Assembly: GCF_014641655.1 (NCBI RefSeq)
Contig: NZ_BMID01000001.1
Coordinates: 744,001 to 808,000 of the forward strand
Direction of reading: 5' to 3'
DNA from: Pseudoblastomonas marina
GTDB lineage: Bacteria; Pseudomonadota; Alphaproteobacteria; Sphingomonadales; Sphingomonadaceae
Length of the DNA: 64,000 nucleotides
The first letter of the stretch is position 1, and every line of letters begins with the position of its first letter. A model generated the notes under the pieces. The model was not told where the DNA came from and did not search any database. It saw only the letters and a list, made by a program, of their open reading frames with translations. Shown piece after piece: positions 37,861 through 47,701 of the stretch. Made by a program: the position numbers and the translations under genes.

Positions 37861-39168
37861 TTAGCCCATCGGGCCGGCCGCGATCCGGCCCCGGCATTCG
37901 CCGAAGCCGATCCGTGCCGCGCCGTCCTTTTGCGCATAAGCGGTCATCACGATCTCGTCGCCATTCTCGAGGAAGGTGCGCGTCTCGCCATTGGGCAGCG
38001 TCAGCGGTTCCTTGCCGCCATTGGTGATCTCGAGCAGCGAGCCGACGCTGTCGGGCGTGTCGCCGGTCAGCGTGCCGGTGCCGAGCAGGTCGCCGGGGTT
38101 GAGATCGCACCCGTTCGAGGAATGGTGGGTGATGAGCTGCGCCACCGTCCAGTACATCGCCGTCATCGGGCCGGTGCTCAGGCAGTGTGGGACCTCGCCA
38201 TTCTCGCGCATCTTGGCGGTGGAGAGATGGACTTCCATCCGCACGTCGAGCGCACCGGTGGCCTGGTCGTCGTCGTCGAACAGGTAGTCGAGCGGTTGCG
38301 GATCGCCTTCGGGCCGGGCGTCCTGCGCGACCCGGAACGGCGCGAGCGCGTCGAGCGTCACGATCCACGGGCTGACCGTGGAGTGGAAGCTCTTGGCGAG
38401 GAACGGGCCGAGCGGCTGGTATTCCCACGCCTGCAGGTCGCGCGCCGACCAGTCGTTGAGGATGCCGATCCCCGCGATGTGGTTCTTCGCATCGGCGATG
38501 TCGATCGGCTCGCCCAGTGCGTTGCCCTTGCCGACCCAGACCGCCATTTCGAGTTCGTAATCGAGGCGCTTGGTCGGGCCGACGCTCGGCTCATCGGCGT
38601 CGGGCGCCTTGGTCTGGCCCTTGGGACGGGTCACCTCGCTGCCCGAGACGCGCACCGAGCTGGCGCGGCCGTGATAGCCGATCGGCACATATTTGTAGTT
38701 CGGCAGCAGCGGGTTGTCCGGTCGGAACAGCTTGCCGACATTGGTCGCGTGGTGGATCCCCGTGTAGAAATCGGTGTAGTCGCGGATGTCGAACGGCAGG
38801 TACAGTTCGCACTCGCTCGCGCGATAGAGCAGCGGTTCGATCGCCGCCTGCTTGCCGCCGTCGGTCAGCAGCTCGAAGATCGCATGGCGCAGCGTCGTCA
38901 TTGCTTTCGATCCACAAGCGAACAGCGCATTGAGATTGGGGCGGTTGCCCAACTCGCCGATCTTGCGCGCATCGGCCGCCATGTGGTCGGCCGCGGCCTC
39001 GAGGTCGAGGATCATGTCGCCGATCGCGACCCCGGCGCGCTTCTTCGAGCCGCCGCTGGAAAAGATCGCGAAGGGCAGGTTCTGGATCGGGAAATCCGGG
39101 TGGTTTTCGCTGCCGAGAACCCAGGAACGGGCGTCGAGATCGTGGGTGTGGTCGGTGATAACAGTCAT
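37861..39168 (-). CDS. fahA: Fumarylacetoacetase
   Basis: A 435-residue hydrolase splitting fumarylacetoacetate to fumarate and acetoacetate, the last step of tyrosine/homogentisate degradation. N-terminal FAH domain, then the catalytic domain with [20 protein letters not shown] (catalytic His), [30 protein letters not shown] (metal acids), [25 protein letters not shown] and [18 protein letters not shown]. The start overlaps the hmgA stop as ATGA. A longer frame into hmgA is rejected. Confidence 0.95.
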   Translation of the reverse strand: MTVITDHTHDLDARSWVLGSENHPDFPIQNLPFAIFSSGGSKKRAGVAIGDMILDLEAAADHMAADARKIGELGNRPNLNALFACGSKAMTTLRHAIFELLTDGGKQAAIEPLLYRASECELYLPFDIRDYTDFYTGIHHATNVGKLFRPDNPLLPNYKYVPIGYHGRASSVRVSGSEVTRPKGQTKAPDADEPSVGPTKRLDYELEMAVWVGKGNALGEPIDIADAKNHIAGIGILNDWSARDLQAWEYQPLGPFLAKSFHSTVSPWIVTLDALAPFRVAQDARPEGDPQPLDYLFDDDDQATGALDVRMEVHLSTAKMRENGEVPHCLSTGPMTAMYWTVAQLITHHSSNGCDLNPGDLLGTGTLTGDTPDSVGSLLEITNGGKEPLTLPNGETRTFLENGDEIVMTAYAQKDGAARIGFGECRGRIAAGPMG

Positions 39169-40451
39169 GGAAGCTCCGCTTTGGGGAAGCCGGTCCAGCA
39201 ATCGTCGTAATCGGATTGCCGGCCGGGCAGTTCGCACGCCTGCCGCGCCAGCCTGAAGGGCCAGCGCGATTCGAACATGAAGGCAAGCGTGTCGTCGATC
39301 TTGTGAGGTTCGAGGTCGGCCTCCATCGCCTTCTGCGTCGAATGCGCATCGGGCCCGTGGCCGTTCATCTGGTTGTGGAGCGAGGCCCCGCCCGGGGCGA
39401 AGCCGCCGCCTTCCTTGGCATCGTATTCGCCGTGCACCAGCCCCATGAACTCGCTCATAACGTTGCGATGGAACCAGGGCGGGCGGAACGTGTCCTCGGC
39501 CACCATCCAGCGCGGCGGAAAGATCACGAAATCGCAATTGGCGGTGCCGTGGATCGCGCTCGGGCTGGTGAGGACGGTGAAGATGGAAGGATCGGGATGG
39601 TCGAAGCTGACCGTGCCGATCGTGTTGAAACGCGCGAGGTCGTAGCGACAGGGCGTCGTGTTGCCGTGCCATGCGACCACATCGAAGGGCGAATGATCGA
39701 GCGTCACGGTCCAGAAATGGCCCTGGTATTTCTGGACCACGGTGAAGGTGCAATCGCGATCCTCGTACCACGCTACCGGCGCTTCGAAATCGCGCGGATT
39801 AGCAAGGCCGTTGGCGCCGATCGGGCCGAGATCGGGCAGGCGGAACGGCTCGCCGTAATTCTCCGCAACGTAGCCTGCGCTCGGACCGTCGACCGCAACA
39901 GCGAAGCGCACGCCGCGCGGGATCACCGCGATATGGCCGGGCGGCACGTCGAGGCGGCCGAATTCGGTGGTGAGGTGCAGCGTGCCCTGCTGCGGCACGA
40001 TCAGCATTTCGCCATCCGACACCTGCAGTGCGCGATCCTTCATCGAGGCGTTGCAGCTATAAAGGTGCACGCCGAGCCCGTCGCAGGCGGCGACGTCGCC
40101 ATTGGCGCAATAGGTCGTCATCCCGTCGATGAAATCGACATCTCCGTCGGGCTGGGCGAGCGGGTCCCAGCGCATCCGGTTGGGGTCGGCGATGCCGCAA
40201 TCGAGTGGCGAGCTCAGCCAGCGTGTGCCGACTTCTTCGGCCTTGCGCATTTTCCCGTGCGCGGCTGTGGGCCGCATCCGGTATAGCCACGAGCGTCGAT
40301 TCTCGACGCGTGGGGTGGTGAAGGCGGTGGTCGAGAACTGTTCGGCGTAGAGGCCGAAGGCCGGCTTTTGCGGACTGTTGCGCCCGACCGGCAGCGCGCC
40401 ATCGACCGCCTCGGTGGCGAAGTGATTCAGGAATCCCGTCTGATAGTCCAC
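39165..40451 (-). CDS. hmgA: Homogentisate 1,2-dioxygenase
   Basis: A 428-residue non-haem iron dioxygenase opening the homogentisate ring to maleylacetoacetate. Typical features are [31 protein letters not shown], and the iron-site region [29 protein letters not shown] (split), [14 protein letters not shown]. It starts at GTG 40451 with GAGAGG about 10 bases upstream. Maleylacetoacetate isomerase is not adjacent. Coupled to fahA, so the pair forms the homogentisate operon. Confidence 0.96.
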   Translation of the reverse strand: MDYQTGFLNHFATEAVDGALPVGRNSPQKPAFGLYAEQFSTTAFTTPRVENRRSWLYRMRPTAAHGKMRKAEEVGTRWLSSPLDCGIADPNRMRWDPLAQPDGDVDFIDGMTTYCANGDVAACDGLGVHLYSCNASMKDRALQVSDGEMLIVPQQGTLHLTTEFGRLDVPPGHIAVIPRGVRFAVAVDGPSAGYVAENYGEPFRLPDLGPIGANGLANPRDFEAPVAWYEDRDCTFTVVQKYQGHFWTVTLDHSPFDVVAWHGNTTPCRYDLARFNTIGTVSFDHPDPSIFTVLTSPSAIHGTANCDFVIFPPRWMVAEDTFRPPWFHRNVMSEFMGLVHGEYDAKEGGGFAPGGASLHNQMNGHGPDAHSTQKAMEADLEPHKIDDTLAFMFESRWPFRLARQACELPGRQSDYDDCWTGFPKAELP

Positions 40452-40520
40452 GTGCGTGCAACCTCTCTAGCCTGTCAGAGGTTCCTAATGCCGCGCCAGA
40501 CCGGTGCTGGCCAGAGATAA

Positions 40521-40532
40521 TTTCAATTGAAA
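40521..40532. promoter_or_regulatory. Candidate operator TTTCAATTGAAA in the hmgA / receptor intergenic region
   Basis: Perfect 12-bp palindrome in the 271-base divergent gap between hmgA (start 40451) and the receptor gene (40723), 70 bases upstream of hmgA. It resembles the short AT-rich palindromes bound by MarR/SlyA- or IclR-type regulators of aromatic catabolism; no regulator gene is nearby. AACGA/TCGTT (40616-40628) is a second, weaker repeat. No clear -35/-10 pair is claimed. Confidence 0.45.
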
Positions 40533-40722
40533 CCAGTTTGGGTGCGCCGACCGGTTCGGTTTCACTGCGCTACCTAACGCTGCCGTTCATCGGTCGATCG
40601 ATTACATCTGTCGATAACGAACGTCGTTGGTCGAACCGGCCGCGCCAGCGACCGACCACATTCGTAATCGGCGAGCGGGACAAGGGGCATGTGGGGGACA
40701 CACATGGGAGAGAACGAGAATA

Positions 40723-42816
40723 ATGAAGACCCTGACCAGTACGCTCGCGCTTGCCGTCGCCTGTGCCGCCTTTCCGGCCCACGCGCAGGAAACCAGCGAC
40801 GCTCCGCCTCCGGAACCGACGGAAGCGCCCGCGTCCGCCGCCGACGACACGACCGCGCAGGTATACACCCCGGCCGATTTCACCCGCTACGCGCCGAGCA
40901 ACGCGCTCGACATGCTCAACCGCGTTCCGGGGTTCTCGATCCGCGGCAGCGACCAGCAGCGCGGGCTCGGCCAGGCGACCGGGAACGTGCTGTTCAACGG
41001 CGCGCGCCCGTCGAGCAAGTCGGACGATATTTTCGCCCAGCTCTCGCGCATCCCGGCGGGGAACGTCGCCCGGATCGAGATCGTCGACGGCGCGACGCTC
41101 GAGATTCCCGGCCTTTCGGGGCAGGTCGCCAATGTCGTGTTCCGCGCCGACGAGCTGAAGGGCCAGTTCCGCTGGTCGCCGCAATTCCGCACCAATTTCA
41201 CCGATCCGTTCCTGACCCGAGGTTCTGTTTCGGTGTCGGGCAGGACAGGCGAGCTGGCGTATGAATTCGGGCTCAACAACAACAATAGCGGCCGTGGCGG
41301 TGCAGGCGGCGAGACGCTGATCCTCGATGCGGGCGGCAACGTCACCGAAGTGCGCGACGATGTCGTCCTGTCATATTACGACAGCCCGCAGGTCTCGGCG
41401 AACCTGACCTGGGATCCGGCGGGCGACACGATCGCGCATCTCAACGGTTCGTACCAGCGCGTCTACCAGCGCTTCCACGAGGACGGCTTCCGCACCGGCG
41501 GAGGTCTGCCCGATCGCGACCGCTTCGTGCGCGATCGCAGCGACAGCTGGAATTTCGAGATCGGCGGCGACGTCGAGTTCGGGCTCGGGCCGGGAAGGCT
41601 CAAGTTGATCGGCCTGCGCCGCTTCAACGACCAGCCTTCGCAGACTACCATCACCACCGACTTTCTCGACGCGACGCCGAGCGACGGCATCCGCTTCACG
41701 CGCGACGGGCAATCGGGCGAGACGATTGCGCGCTCCGAATACAGCTTCCCTCTGTTCGGCGGCGATGCGCAGATCGCGACCGAGGCGGCGTTTAACACGC
41801 TCGACAACGTCTCGGGCCTGTTCACGCTCGACCCGGCGAGCGGCGAATTCGTCGAAGTCCCGTTCCCGGGTGGGACCGGCGGCGTGTCCGAGGATCGCTA
41901 CGAGGCGATGGCGAGTTTCGGCCGGTCGCTAACCGACAAGCTCTCGTTCCAGCTCACCGCCGGAGCCGAAAACTCGACCATCACGACCACCGGGACGACG
42001 ATGCAGACGCGCGAATTCACCCGACCCAAAGGGACCTTCACCCTGTCGTGGAACCCGTACGAGGACCTCTCGATCTCGGCCAAGGTCAGTCGCCGAGTCG
42101 GGCAGCTGTCATTCTTCGATTTCCTCGCCCGGGCGAACCTCAACGACGGGACCGGCAATGCCCGCAACAACGATCTGCGGCCGCAACAGGACTGGTCCTA
42201 CGAGGGCGAAATCAACAAGCAGCTGGGCGAATGGGGCTCGACCCAGTTCCGATTCATCGTTCGCGACGTCGAGGACTATGTCGACATCGTGCCGGTGACC
42301 GGTGGCGAAGCGGTCGGCAATATCGACAGCGCCTGGGCGCGGGCCGTGGTGTGGAATTCGACCATCACCTTCGACCCCATCGGTCTCAAGGGCGTGCGCG
42401 GCGACTTCGTCTTCGTGTGGCAGGAATCGCAATTGCGCGACCCCTTCACCGGCGAAGCTCGGCAGTGGAGCGGGTTCACCGACACCCAGCTCAACATCGG
42501 CCTGCGCCACGATATCCCGGGCAGCGACTGGGCCTATGGTTTCAGCGCGAACTATTCGCACAACCAGCCCCGTTATCGCAGCGACCAGCAACAGCGCGAT
42601 TGGGAAGGTCCGACTTTCGCCGACGTGTTCGTCGAGCACAAGGACGTCTTCGGGCTGCGCGTGAGCGCCTATATCGCCAACATCTTCGACGCGCGGCAGT
42701 ATCGCGACCGCACGGTCTACACCGGGCTACGCGACGCGAGCCCGGTGCTGTTCGAGGAACGCCGCGACCGCCTGATCGGGCCGATCTTCGGCTTCAACAT
42801 CAACGGGTCGTTCTAG
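40723..42816 (+). CDS. TonB-dependent-receptor-like outer membrane protein
   Basis: A 697-residue protein with a signal peptide (residues 1-22, ending AHAQ) and an acidic Pro-rich linker. A plug domain follows (residues about 45-140: ALDMLNRVPGFSIRG, FAQLSRIPAGNVARIEIVDGATLEI), then a long beta-barrel ending FGFNINGSF with a C-terminal Phe. The strand-rich body shows frequent aromatic/Gly alternation. It lacks an obvious TonB box and is shorter than most receptors. Substrate unknown. The MKT start with GGGAGAGAACGAGAATA upstream is preferred over an earlier in-frame ATG. Confidence 0.85.
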   Translation: MKTLTSTLALAVACAAFPAHAQETSDAPPPEPTEAPASAADDTTAQVYTPADFTRYAPSNALDMLNRVPGFSIRGSDQQRGLGQATGNVLFNGARPSSKSDDIFAQLSRIPAGNVARIEIVDGATLEIPGLSGQVANVVFRADELKGQFRWSPQFRTNFTDPFLTRGSVSVSGRTGELAYEFGLNNNNSGRGGAGGETLILDAGGNVTEVRDDVVLSYYDSPQVSANLTWDPAGDTIAHLNGSYQRVYQRFHEDGFRTGGGLPDRDRFVRDRSDSWNFEIGGDVEFGLGPGRLKLIGLRRFNDQPSQTTITTDFLDATPSDGIRFTRDGQSGETIARSEYSFPLFGGDAQIATEAAFNTLDNVSGLFTLDPASGEFVEVPFPGGTGGVSEDRYEAMASFGRSLTDKLSFQLTAGAENSTITTTGTTMQTREFTRPKGTFTLSWNPYEDLSISAKVSRRVGQLSFFDFLARANLNDGTGNARNNDLRPQQDWSYEGEINKQLGEWGSTQFRFIVRDVEDYVDIVPVTGGEAVGNIDSAWARAVVWNSTITFDPIGLKGVRGDFVFVWQESQLRDPFTGEARQWSGFTDTQLNIGLRHDIPGSDWAYGFSANYSHNQPRYRSDQQQRDWEGPTFADVFVEHKDVFGLRVSAYIANIFDARQYRDRTVYTGLRDASPVLFEERRDRLIGPIFGFNINGSF

Positions 42817-42832
42817 AAGGTCGTTCGGGCGC

Positions 42833-45217
42833 CTACTGGTCGGTGGCGGGCGGGATGCCGAATTCATACCGCACCGCGCCCGTCGCCGACGCCTTGCCCA
42901 CCGTGCCCGAGCGCGAGGCTCCGCCGAAGATCGAGGCGATGATGTCCTCGACCGCGATCCCGCGCGACGGGCCCGAACGCAGGGTGGAGGCGGCGAGTGT
43001 CATGCCTGCGGTTTGCGCCTCGCGTTCGGAGGCCGCCTCGAGCACGGGGCCCTGTCCGAGCCGGGCGAAGCTGACCGCGGTGCCGTCGCCCGCTTCGGAC
43101 ACCAGCACGATCAACTCGTCCTGCAGCCGCTGGGCTTCCATCGCCTTGGCGAACTGGATGTGGAACGTGCCCTTCCGCCCTGGCGGATAGCGCGTATCGG
43201 TGCGATCGCGCAGCGCCGAGCGCCAGTAGATCGCCCCCGAGGAGGTGAAATAGAGCGGGTTGACGTAGATTTCCTCGTTCGAGACGTTCTCGATCTCGAC
43301 CGTCAGGATGTCGCATTTGCGGAAGATCCGCCCGTCGGAGGTCGCGAAGCCGCTCTCGCCGAGCGGGCGAGACAGCGGCGAAACCTGCTCGCGGCCCAAT
43401 CCGGCGTCGGGGGGAACCCTGCAATTGCCCTCGGCGTCTACCGGATCGTCCTGCCGCAGCAGGTGGAACCGTATCGCGACCTTTTCGGCCGGGTTGTCTT
43501 CCTGCGTCCCGAGCCCGTCATTCGAGGCCAGCACCTTGCGCAATTTATGAAACCGCGCGGCGCGCACGATCGCCGGGCCGAGCACGCCCGCGACTTCGTC
43601 TTCGCCCCCACGTGCGATCAGTTCGCCAAGGTCCATCGTGCCGTAATCGGTCACCCGCGTCCCGGCCTCTTCCATCGCCAACAAGTCGCCGTCGAGACGA
43701 AAGGCCAACTCGGCCTCTTCCCCGGGAGCAACGAAGGTCGCGCCGAGCGGACCAGGTTCGGTTTTCGCAAACCATTCGAGCGCGACCTTCTGCGCGGGCG
43801 TGGGATTGCTCGGCGGTGCGGGCCGTGCAACGCGGAACGAGACGTCGACCGGGCGCTGGGCGACCGTCGCAATCAGTTTGGCCTCCCTGCTGAAACGATC
43901 GCCATCTGCATCGCGGATATCCTGCCATTGCGCGGCGTCGATGCCGTTGAAGGACACGGGGACGAGCTTGGCGGTGAAAGCGGTGGTGCTTGCGACCTGG
44001 CCGTAGAGCAGCACCTTTTCGCCTTCGCCGCGAACGCTCGACAAGGCGATGATCGTGCCTTCGGTCACGCCCTGAAAAGCGCCGGCGCTCATTTCGAGGC
44101 TCGCGACCGCCATCGTCTCGGCCTCGAGGTCGCGCCGCGGCTTGGTGACGAGCCAGCTGTCGCGCCGTTCATCGCTGGCCGATTTGAGCAGCCCGCCGAG
44201 GATCGGGCGGTCCAGATCGCCGTCGAACAGCGGGCGCGGCGCCTTCTTCTCGTATTCCGAAAAGTTCGAACCGACCCGCGCGGCGAGGTCGCGATAGGTC
44301 ACGACCTGCGGATTGGAGAGGTTGGCGAAGCTGTAGGCGGTCAGGATGCCGAGCGTCTTTTGCTCTTCGCGCGGCCAGAAACCGGGCGCACGCTCCTGCT
44401 TTGCCTGGATCGCGGAGGGCGCCGCCATCATCGCCACGAACGACCCCCAGCCGGGCTTGCCCTTCGAGGCTTCGACCGCGAGGTCCTGGACGAAATCACC
44501 ATCGCCCATATCGGCGAATTTTGGCTCGGCGAGCAGGCCGGCGGGCGGCAGGTCGCTGTCCTCGCCCGCATTGCGCATCGAATCGCCAGAATGGCAGTAA
44601 TCGGCGAGATAGGTGACGTTGCCGCCCTTGGCGCGGATCGCGTCGATCGCGGCACCGATCTCGTCGTCGGTGATCGCGCCCGGGAGGCGTTTCTCGCTAT
44701 CGCCCGGCGCTGGGTCGCGCACGTCGAGCGGGATGAAGATCTCGTCGAGCCCGTCGGGCTCGTTGCCCGCGACCATTTCGCGCTGCTGGTAGCCGTGGCC
44801 GGAGAAGGTGATCAGCACTTCGTCGCCCGGCCGCGTCGTCAGCGCCAACTGCTTGAGCGCGCCGAGGATGTTGTCGCGGGTCCCGATACCGTCGGGGACG
44901 ATGTCGGTCTCGAACAGCTCCAGCCCGCGCTTCTGCTCGCGCAGTTCGGCGCTCGGCGGATCGGTCAGCAGCGTGATGGCGTCGCGCGACACGCCTTCGT
45001 CGAGCAGCTTCTGCGTGATCATCACGGCATCGTTGTAGGCCCCGACCAGCGGCTTCCACTGGATGACCTGATACTTGCTCGGATCGTAGCCGACATTGCC
45101 GATGACGAGCGCGCGTATCCGGCCTTCGGGTTGGCCGTCGTCCTGCGCGGTAAGTGCTCCGGGTACCAAGAGCACCGAGAGCGTGGCGAACACCGCGACC
45201 ATCCGTCGAAGAAACAT
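42833..45217 (-). CDS. Secreted C14 caspase-like peptidase
   Basis: A 794-residue protein with a signal peptide (residues 1-25, ending LTAQ). The caspase-fold domain spans about residues 33-300: RALVIGNVGYD, the catalytic His141 in ITFSGHGYQQ, and the catalytic Cys208 in YLADYCHSGDS. This is an intact clan CD dyad (metacaspase/paracaspase-like). The remaining 490 residues are mixed alpha/beta and end in a beta domain with VEIENVSNEEIYVNPLYF, resembling surface-exposed DUF4384-type domains. GGGGGATT precedes the ATG at 45217. It is last in a twelve-gene minus-strand array containing a second caspase-like protease (CHAT). Confidence 0.87.
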   Translation of the reverse strand: MFLRRMVAVFATLSVLLVPGALTAQDDGQPEGRIRALVIGNVGYDPSKYQVIQWKPLVGAYNDAVMITQKLLDEGVSRDAITLLTDPPSAELREQKRGLELFETDIVPDGIGTRDNILGALKQLALTTRPGDEVLITFSGHGYQQREMVAGNEPDGLDEIFIPLDVRDPAPGDSEKRLPGAITDDEIGAAIDAIRAKGGNVTYLADYCHSGDSMRNAGEDSDLPPAGLLAEPKFADMGDGDFVQDLAVEASKGKPGWGSFVAMMAAPSAIQAKQERAPGFWPREEQKTLGILTAYSFANLSNPQVVTYRDLAARVGSNFSEYEKKAPRPLFDGDLDRPILGGLLKSASDERRDSWLVTKPRRDLEAETMAVASLEMSAGAFQGVTEGTIIALSSVRGEGEKVLLYGQVASTTAFTAKLVPVSFNGIDAAQWQDIRDADGDRFSREAKLIATVAQRPVDVSFRVARPAPPSNPTPAQKVALEWFAKTEPGPLGATFVAPGEEAELAFRLDGDLLAMEEAGTRVTDYGTMDLGELIARGGEDEVAGVLGPAIVRAARFHKLRKVLASNDGLGTQEDNPAEKVAIRFHLLRQDDPVDAEGNCRVPPDAGLGREQVSPLSRPLGESGFATSDGRIFRKCDILTVEIENVSNEEIYVNPLYFTSSGAIYWRSALRDRTDTRYPPGRKGTFHIQFAKAMEAQRLQDELIVLVSEAGDGTAVSFARLGQGPVLEAASEREAQTAGMTLAASTLRSGPSRGIAVEDIIASIFGGASRSGTVGKASATGAVRYEFGIPPATDQ

Positions 45218-45227
45218 TCCAATCCCC

Positions 45228-45935
45228 CTAGTTCGAAACCACCAGCGTCCTTGTCCACACGCGATCCCGATTGAGCAATTCGAGCCGGTAATTGCCCGTC
45301 GAGGTCGGCGTCCAGCGGCATACCAGATCGGCTCCGCGCTCTCCACGACCGGGTGCATCGCGGCAAACTTCGCGGCCCGCCTCGTCGCGCACCACCATTT
45401 CGAGGCGGGCATCGCCGTCGCCCCGGACGCGGACGAGCGCGGGCCGCCCCCCTTCGGCGCGGGCGCGCATGACCAGCCGCCCGCTGCCTTTCAAATCGTG
45501 CGTGTAGACGATTGCCTGGGGCAGGAACCCCTTCGACTCGGAAGCGATCATATCGAGGATTCGTTGGAGGATGTCCGGATCGTCGTCGGCCAGCACCCGC
45601 GCTTCGGCGAGCAGGGTGAGCGGTTCGATGATCGGGAAGTCCTCGCGCTCGACCTGCCCGATCTCGAGCGTTGCGTCATCCGCAGCGGCGAGCACGATGT
45701 TGGAATTGGCAAGGATTTGTGCCGCGACGATCAGTGCTTCGGGGTCTTCCTGCGCGCGCGCCCACGCGACCAGGTCGCGCACCAGAGCGGCGGTTTCGAT
45801 CCGCTTGGCGGCATCGCCGGCCTCGTCGGTGCCGATGTCCGCCTCCGCCACGGGGATGAGGGCGGAGGCGGGAGCTATGGCTGCAGAACCGAAGACAAGC
45901 CCCAGCGCAACGAGACGGGAGATGGATCGACGCAT
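45228..45935 (-). CDS. Secreted PPC-like protein, paralogue A
   Basis: A 235-residue protein with a signal peptide (residues 1-25, ending ASA). An N-terminal helical part (AWARAQEDPEALIVAAQILANSNI) is followed by a C-terminal beta-sandwich with RPALVRVRGDGDARLEMVVRD and a Cys pair, the last stretch WTPTSTGNYRLELLNRD being the typical closing strands of a bacterial pre-peptidase C-terminal (PPC)-like domain. It is a clear paralogue of the gene at 55503-56210, with shared EDP.A...AA.IL, LA.DD.D.L..I, VC.D...C and P..TG..R..L.N. Start 45935 chosen for the signal peptide. Confidence 0.75.
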   Translation of the reverse strand: MRRSISRLVALGLVFGSAAIAPASALIPVAEADIGTDEAGDAAKRIETAALVRDLVAWARAQEDPEALIVAAQILANSNIVLAAADDATLEIGQVEREDFPIIEPLTLLAEARVLADDDPDILQRILDMIASESKGFLPQAIVYTHDLKGSGRLVMRARAEGGRPALVRVRGDGDARLEMVVRDEAGREVCRDAPGRGERGADLVCRWTPTSTGNYRLELLNRDRVWTRTLVVSN

Positions 45936-45994
45936 CGGCTTGAAGGTTCCTCGGCTCTGCATGGGATTGTTGTGACGCATGGCGCGCGCGCGCA

Positions 45995-47701
45995 CTACGG
46001 ATGAATTCTGACAGCTCGTCGGTCGACGCCCCTTTCGCTATAGCGCCATGCCGCGCCCACCTGCTGGAGGAAGAGCGGGCGGTAGCCGCGCAATTCACGC
46101 TGCGCCTCGTTATCGAACGATGTGTAGCTGTCGATCCGGTTCTTCGCGCCCGAGGCTGCGCGCGCGTAATAGGTCCACGCGGCCGGATGCAGTCCGAGCC
46201 GTTCGTCCATCATGGTGGCGGCGCGGCGATCGGTGTCGATGCGCAGCGGGTTGGCACTGCCGAACATGCCGGATGTCTGTGCGCTGGCGGCCGCAAGCTG
46301 GGACAGCGCATCCTCCGGTCGTTTCAGACGCAGCTTCGCTTCGGCGAGAAGGAAGCGTAGGTCGAGAAAGGCCGTGTGCCACGGCACCATGCGCTGCCAT
46401 TCGACGATCCCCTGGGAAAGCTCCGCCTCGGCCTCCTCGATCCTTCCCTGTTCGAGCAGCAGACGGCCCAGCCCCATCCGCAGATAGGCGCGGCTCAGAT
46501 CGGCGAACGCGGCATCGAACCCGGTCGCCGCATCGGCTTTCGCCAGCGCACCGCGATAGAGCGTTTCGGCTTTCTCGGGCGCACCGTTCTTGGCGAGGTG
46601 TTGCGCCAGCGTCGAAAGTGTCTCGATATTGTCCGGGTCGGCAATATAGGCCTCGACCAGCAGCGGCTGCGCCTCGTCGCTCCTGCCCACCTGTTCGAGC
46701 AGCCGACCGAGACGCACGCGAAGCGGCAGGCCCAATCCGTCTTCTACGGTCCGATCGCCAGCAAGCTCCATTGCGCGTTGCATCAGTGCGATGGCGCGCT
46801 CCGTCTCGCCGACCGCTTCGGCGAGAACGGATCGTTCGACGAGCAGCGAAACCACGAATTCGAAATCGTCCGAGGCATGGACAGTCGACAGGGCTATCGC
46901 GTTGTCGAGTGCTTGCCCCGCAGCCTCGAACATTCCCTGTCGCGCGAGGTTGCGGCCGAATGCGGCATAGTCGCCGGCCAGAGTCGCGCCTTCCCCCGAA
47001 ACCGCCTCGGTCGCGGCGATCCGCATCCGGTGCATGGCCTCCGCACGCGCATATTGCTGGCCGGTGGTCTCGATATTGTAGATCAGGTCGTCGATCTCGC
47101 GGCGCAGGCGCGCATAGGTATCCGGCAATCCTGCGACGAGCGTGTCGAGCATCCGGTCCGTCAGCGCATCGCCCTCGACACGCTTGCCCTGTGCGTAGAG
47201 ATTCCCGCCCAATTCGCGATAGGCAAGCGCGAGCGCGAGGTGATCGCGCGGCGTCGCTGCCTCCAGCACGGACTTCGCCTTATCGAGCCAGGGCTGCGCG
47301 GAGACGATGGCGGGGCATGGCTTTTCGCAATCGAGATTGTCGCTGGTCGGCCCTTCGACCGCGCGCGCCATCGCGATATAGGCGGTGGCGCGGCGCGGAT
47401 CGTCCGCAGCCAGGTGGGTTTCGGCGAGGGTGACTGCGCGCTCCGCGTAATCGGTTCGCGCCTCGCGCCGGCTCCAGCTTTCCCCCGCAGCCCAGGCGAG
47501 GACCTCGAGGCACGCCGCGCTCCCGAGCGCCGCGGCTTCGCAGTCGGCGATCACGCGTTCTTCGAGCGCCCCGACGACCGATGGCAATTGTCGTTGCAGG
47601 GCGCGCTGTGCGGCTGCGTCCGGCACAGGGTAGGCCTGCTCCTGCGCCATGGAGGGCGATGCAATCAGCAAGAGGAGTGCAAGGACAGGACTAGCGCGCA
47701 T
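45995..47701 (-). CDS. Secreted TPR protein, fourth of the cluster
   Basis: A 568-residue protein with a signal peptide (residues 1-18, ending SMAQ). Multiple TPR helical pairs include DLIYNIETTGQQYARAEAMHRM, GMFEAAGQALDNAIAL, DEAQPLLVEAYIADPDN and EKAETLYRGALAKADA. The C-terminal segment RIDSYTSFDNEAQRELR..RPLFLQQVGAAW is shared with the other TPR proteins of the array. It starts 11 bases inside the upstream TPR gene (47691-49460), so translation is coupled. It probably binds a partner in the periplasm; no catalytic residues. Confidence 0.85.
   Translation of the reverse strand: MRASPVLALLLLIASPSMAQEQAYPVPDAAAQRALQRQLPSVVGALEERVIADCEAAALGSAACLEVLAWAAGESWSRREARTDYAERAVTLAETHLAADDPRRATAYIAMARAVEGPTSDNLDCEKPCPAIVSAQPWLDKAKSVLEAATPRDHLALALAYRELGGNLYAQGKRVEGDALTDRMLDTLVAGLPDTYARLRREIDDLIYNIETTGQQYARAEAMHRMRIAATEAVSGEGATLAGDYAAFGRNLARQGMFEAAGQALDNAIALSTVHASDDFEFVVSLLVERSVLAEAVGETERAIALMQRAMELAGDRTVEDGLGLPLRVRLGRLLEQVGRSDEAQPLLVEAYIADPDNIETLSTLAQHLAKNGAPEKAETLYRGALAKADAATGFDAAFADLSRAYLRMGLGRLLLEQGRIEEAEAELSQGIVEWQRMVPWHTAFLDLRFLLAEAKLRLKRPEDALSQLAAASAQTSGMFGSANPLRIDTDRRAATMMDERLGLHPAAWTYYARAASGAKNRIDSYTSFDNEAQRELRGYRPLFLQQVGAAWRYSERGVDRRAVRIHP

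Noticed and set aside
37861-39771. Long N-terminal extension of fumarylacetoacetase into hmgA
   Set aside because: The extension is an out-of-frame reading of hmgA; the ATGA-coupled ATG at 39168 gives a normal-length enzyme.
40451-40500. GGAAC-N17-GGTT resembling an EcfG stress promoter before hmgA
   Set aside because: The -10-like part overlaps the likely ribosome site only about 10 bases from the GTG start and differs from the CGTT consensus.
43013-45274. Long plus-strand open frame (753 codons) across the C14 gene
   Set aside because: Antisense to a gene with intact caspase motifs; no family features and no ribosome site.
46048-47433. Plus-strand frame of 461 codons across a TPR gene
   Set aside because: Composition dominated by Arg/Pro/Ala from bias; antisense to a protein with a signal peptide and TPR pattern.
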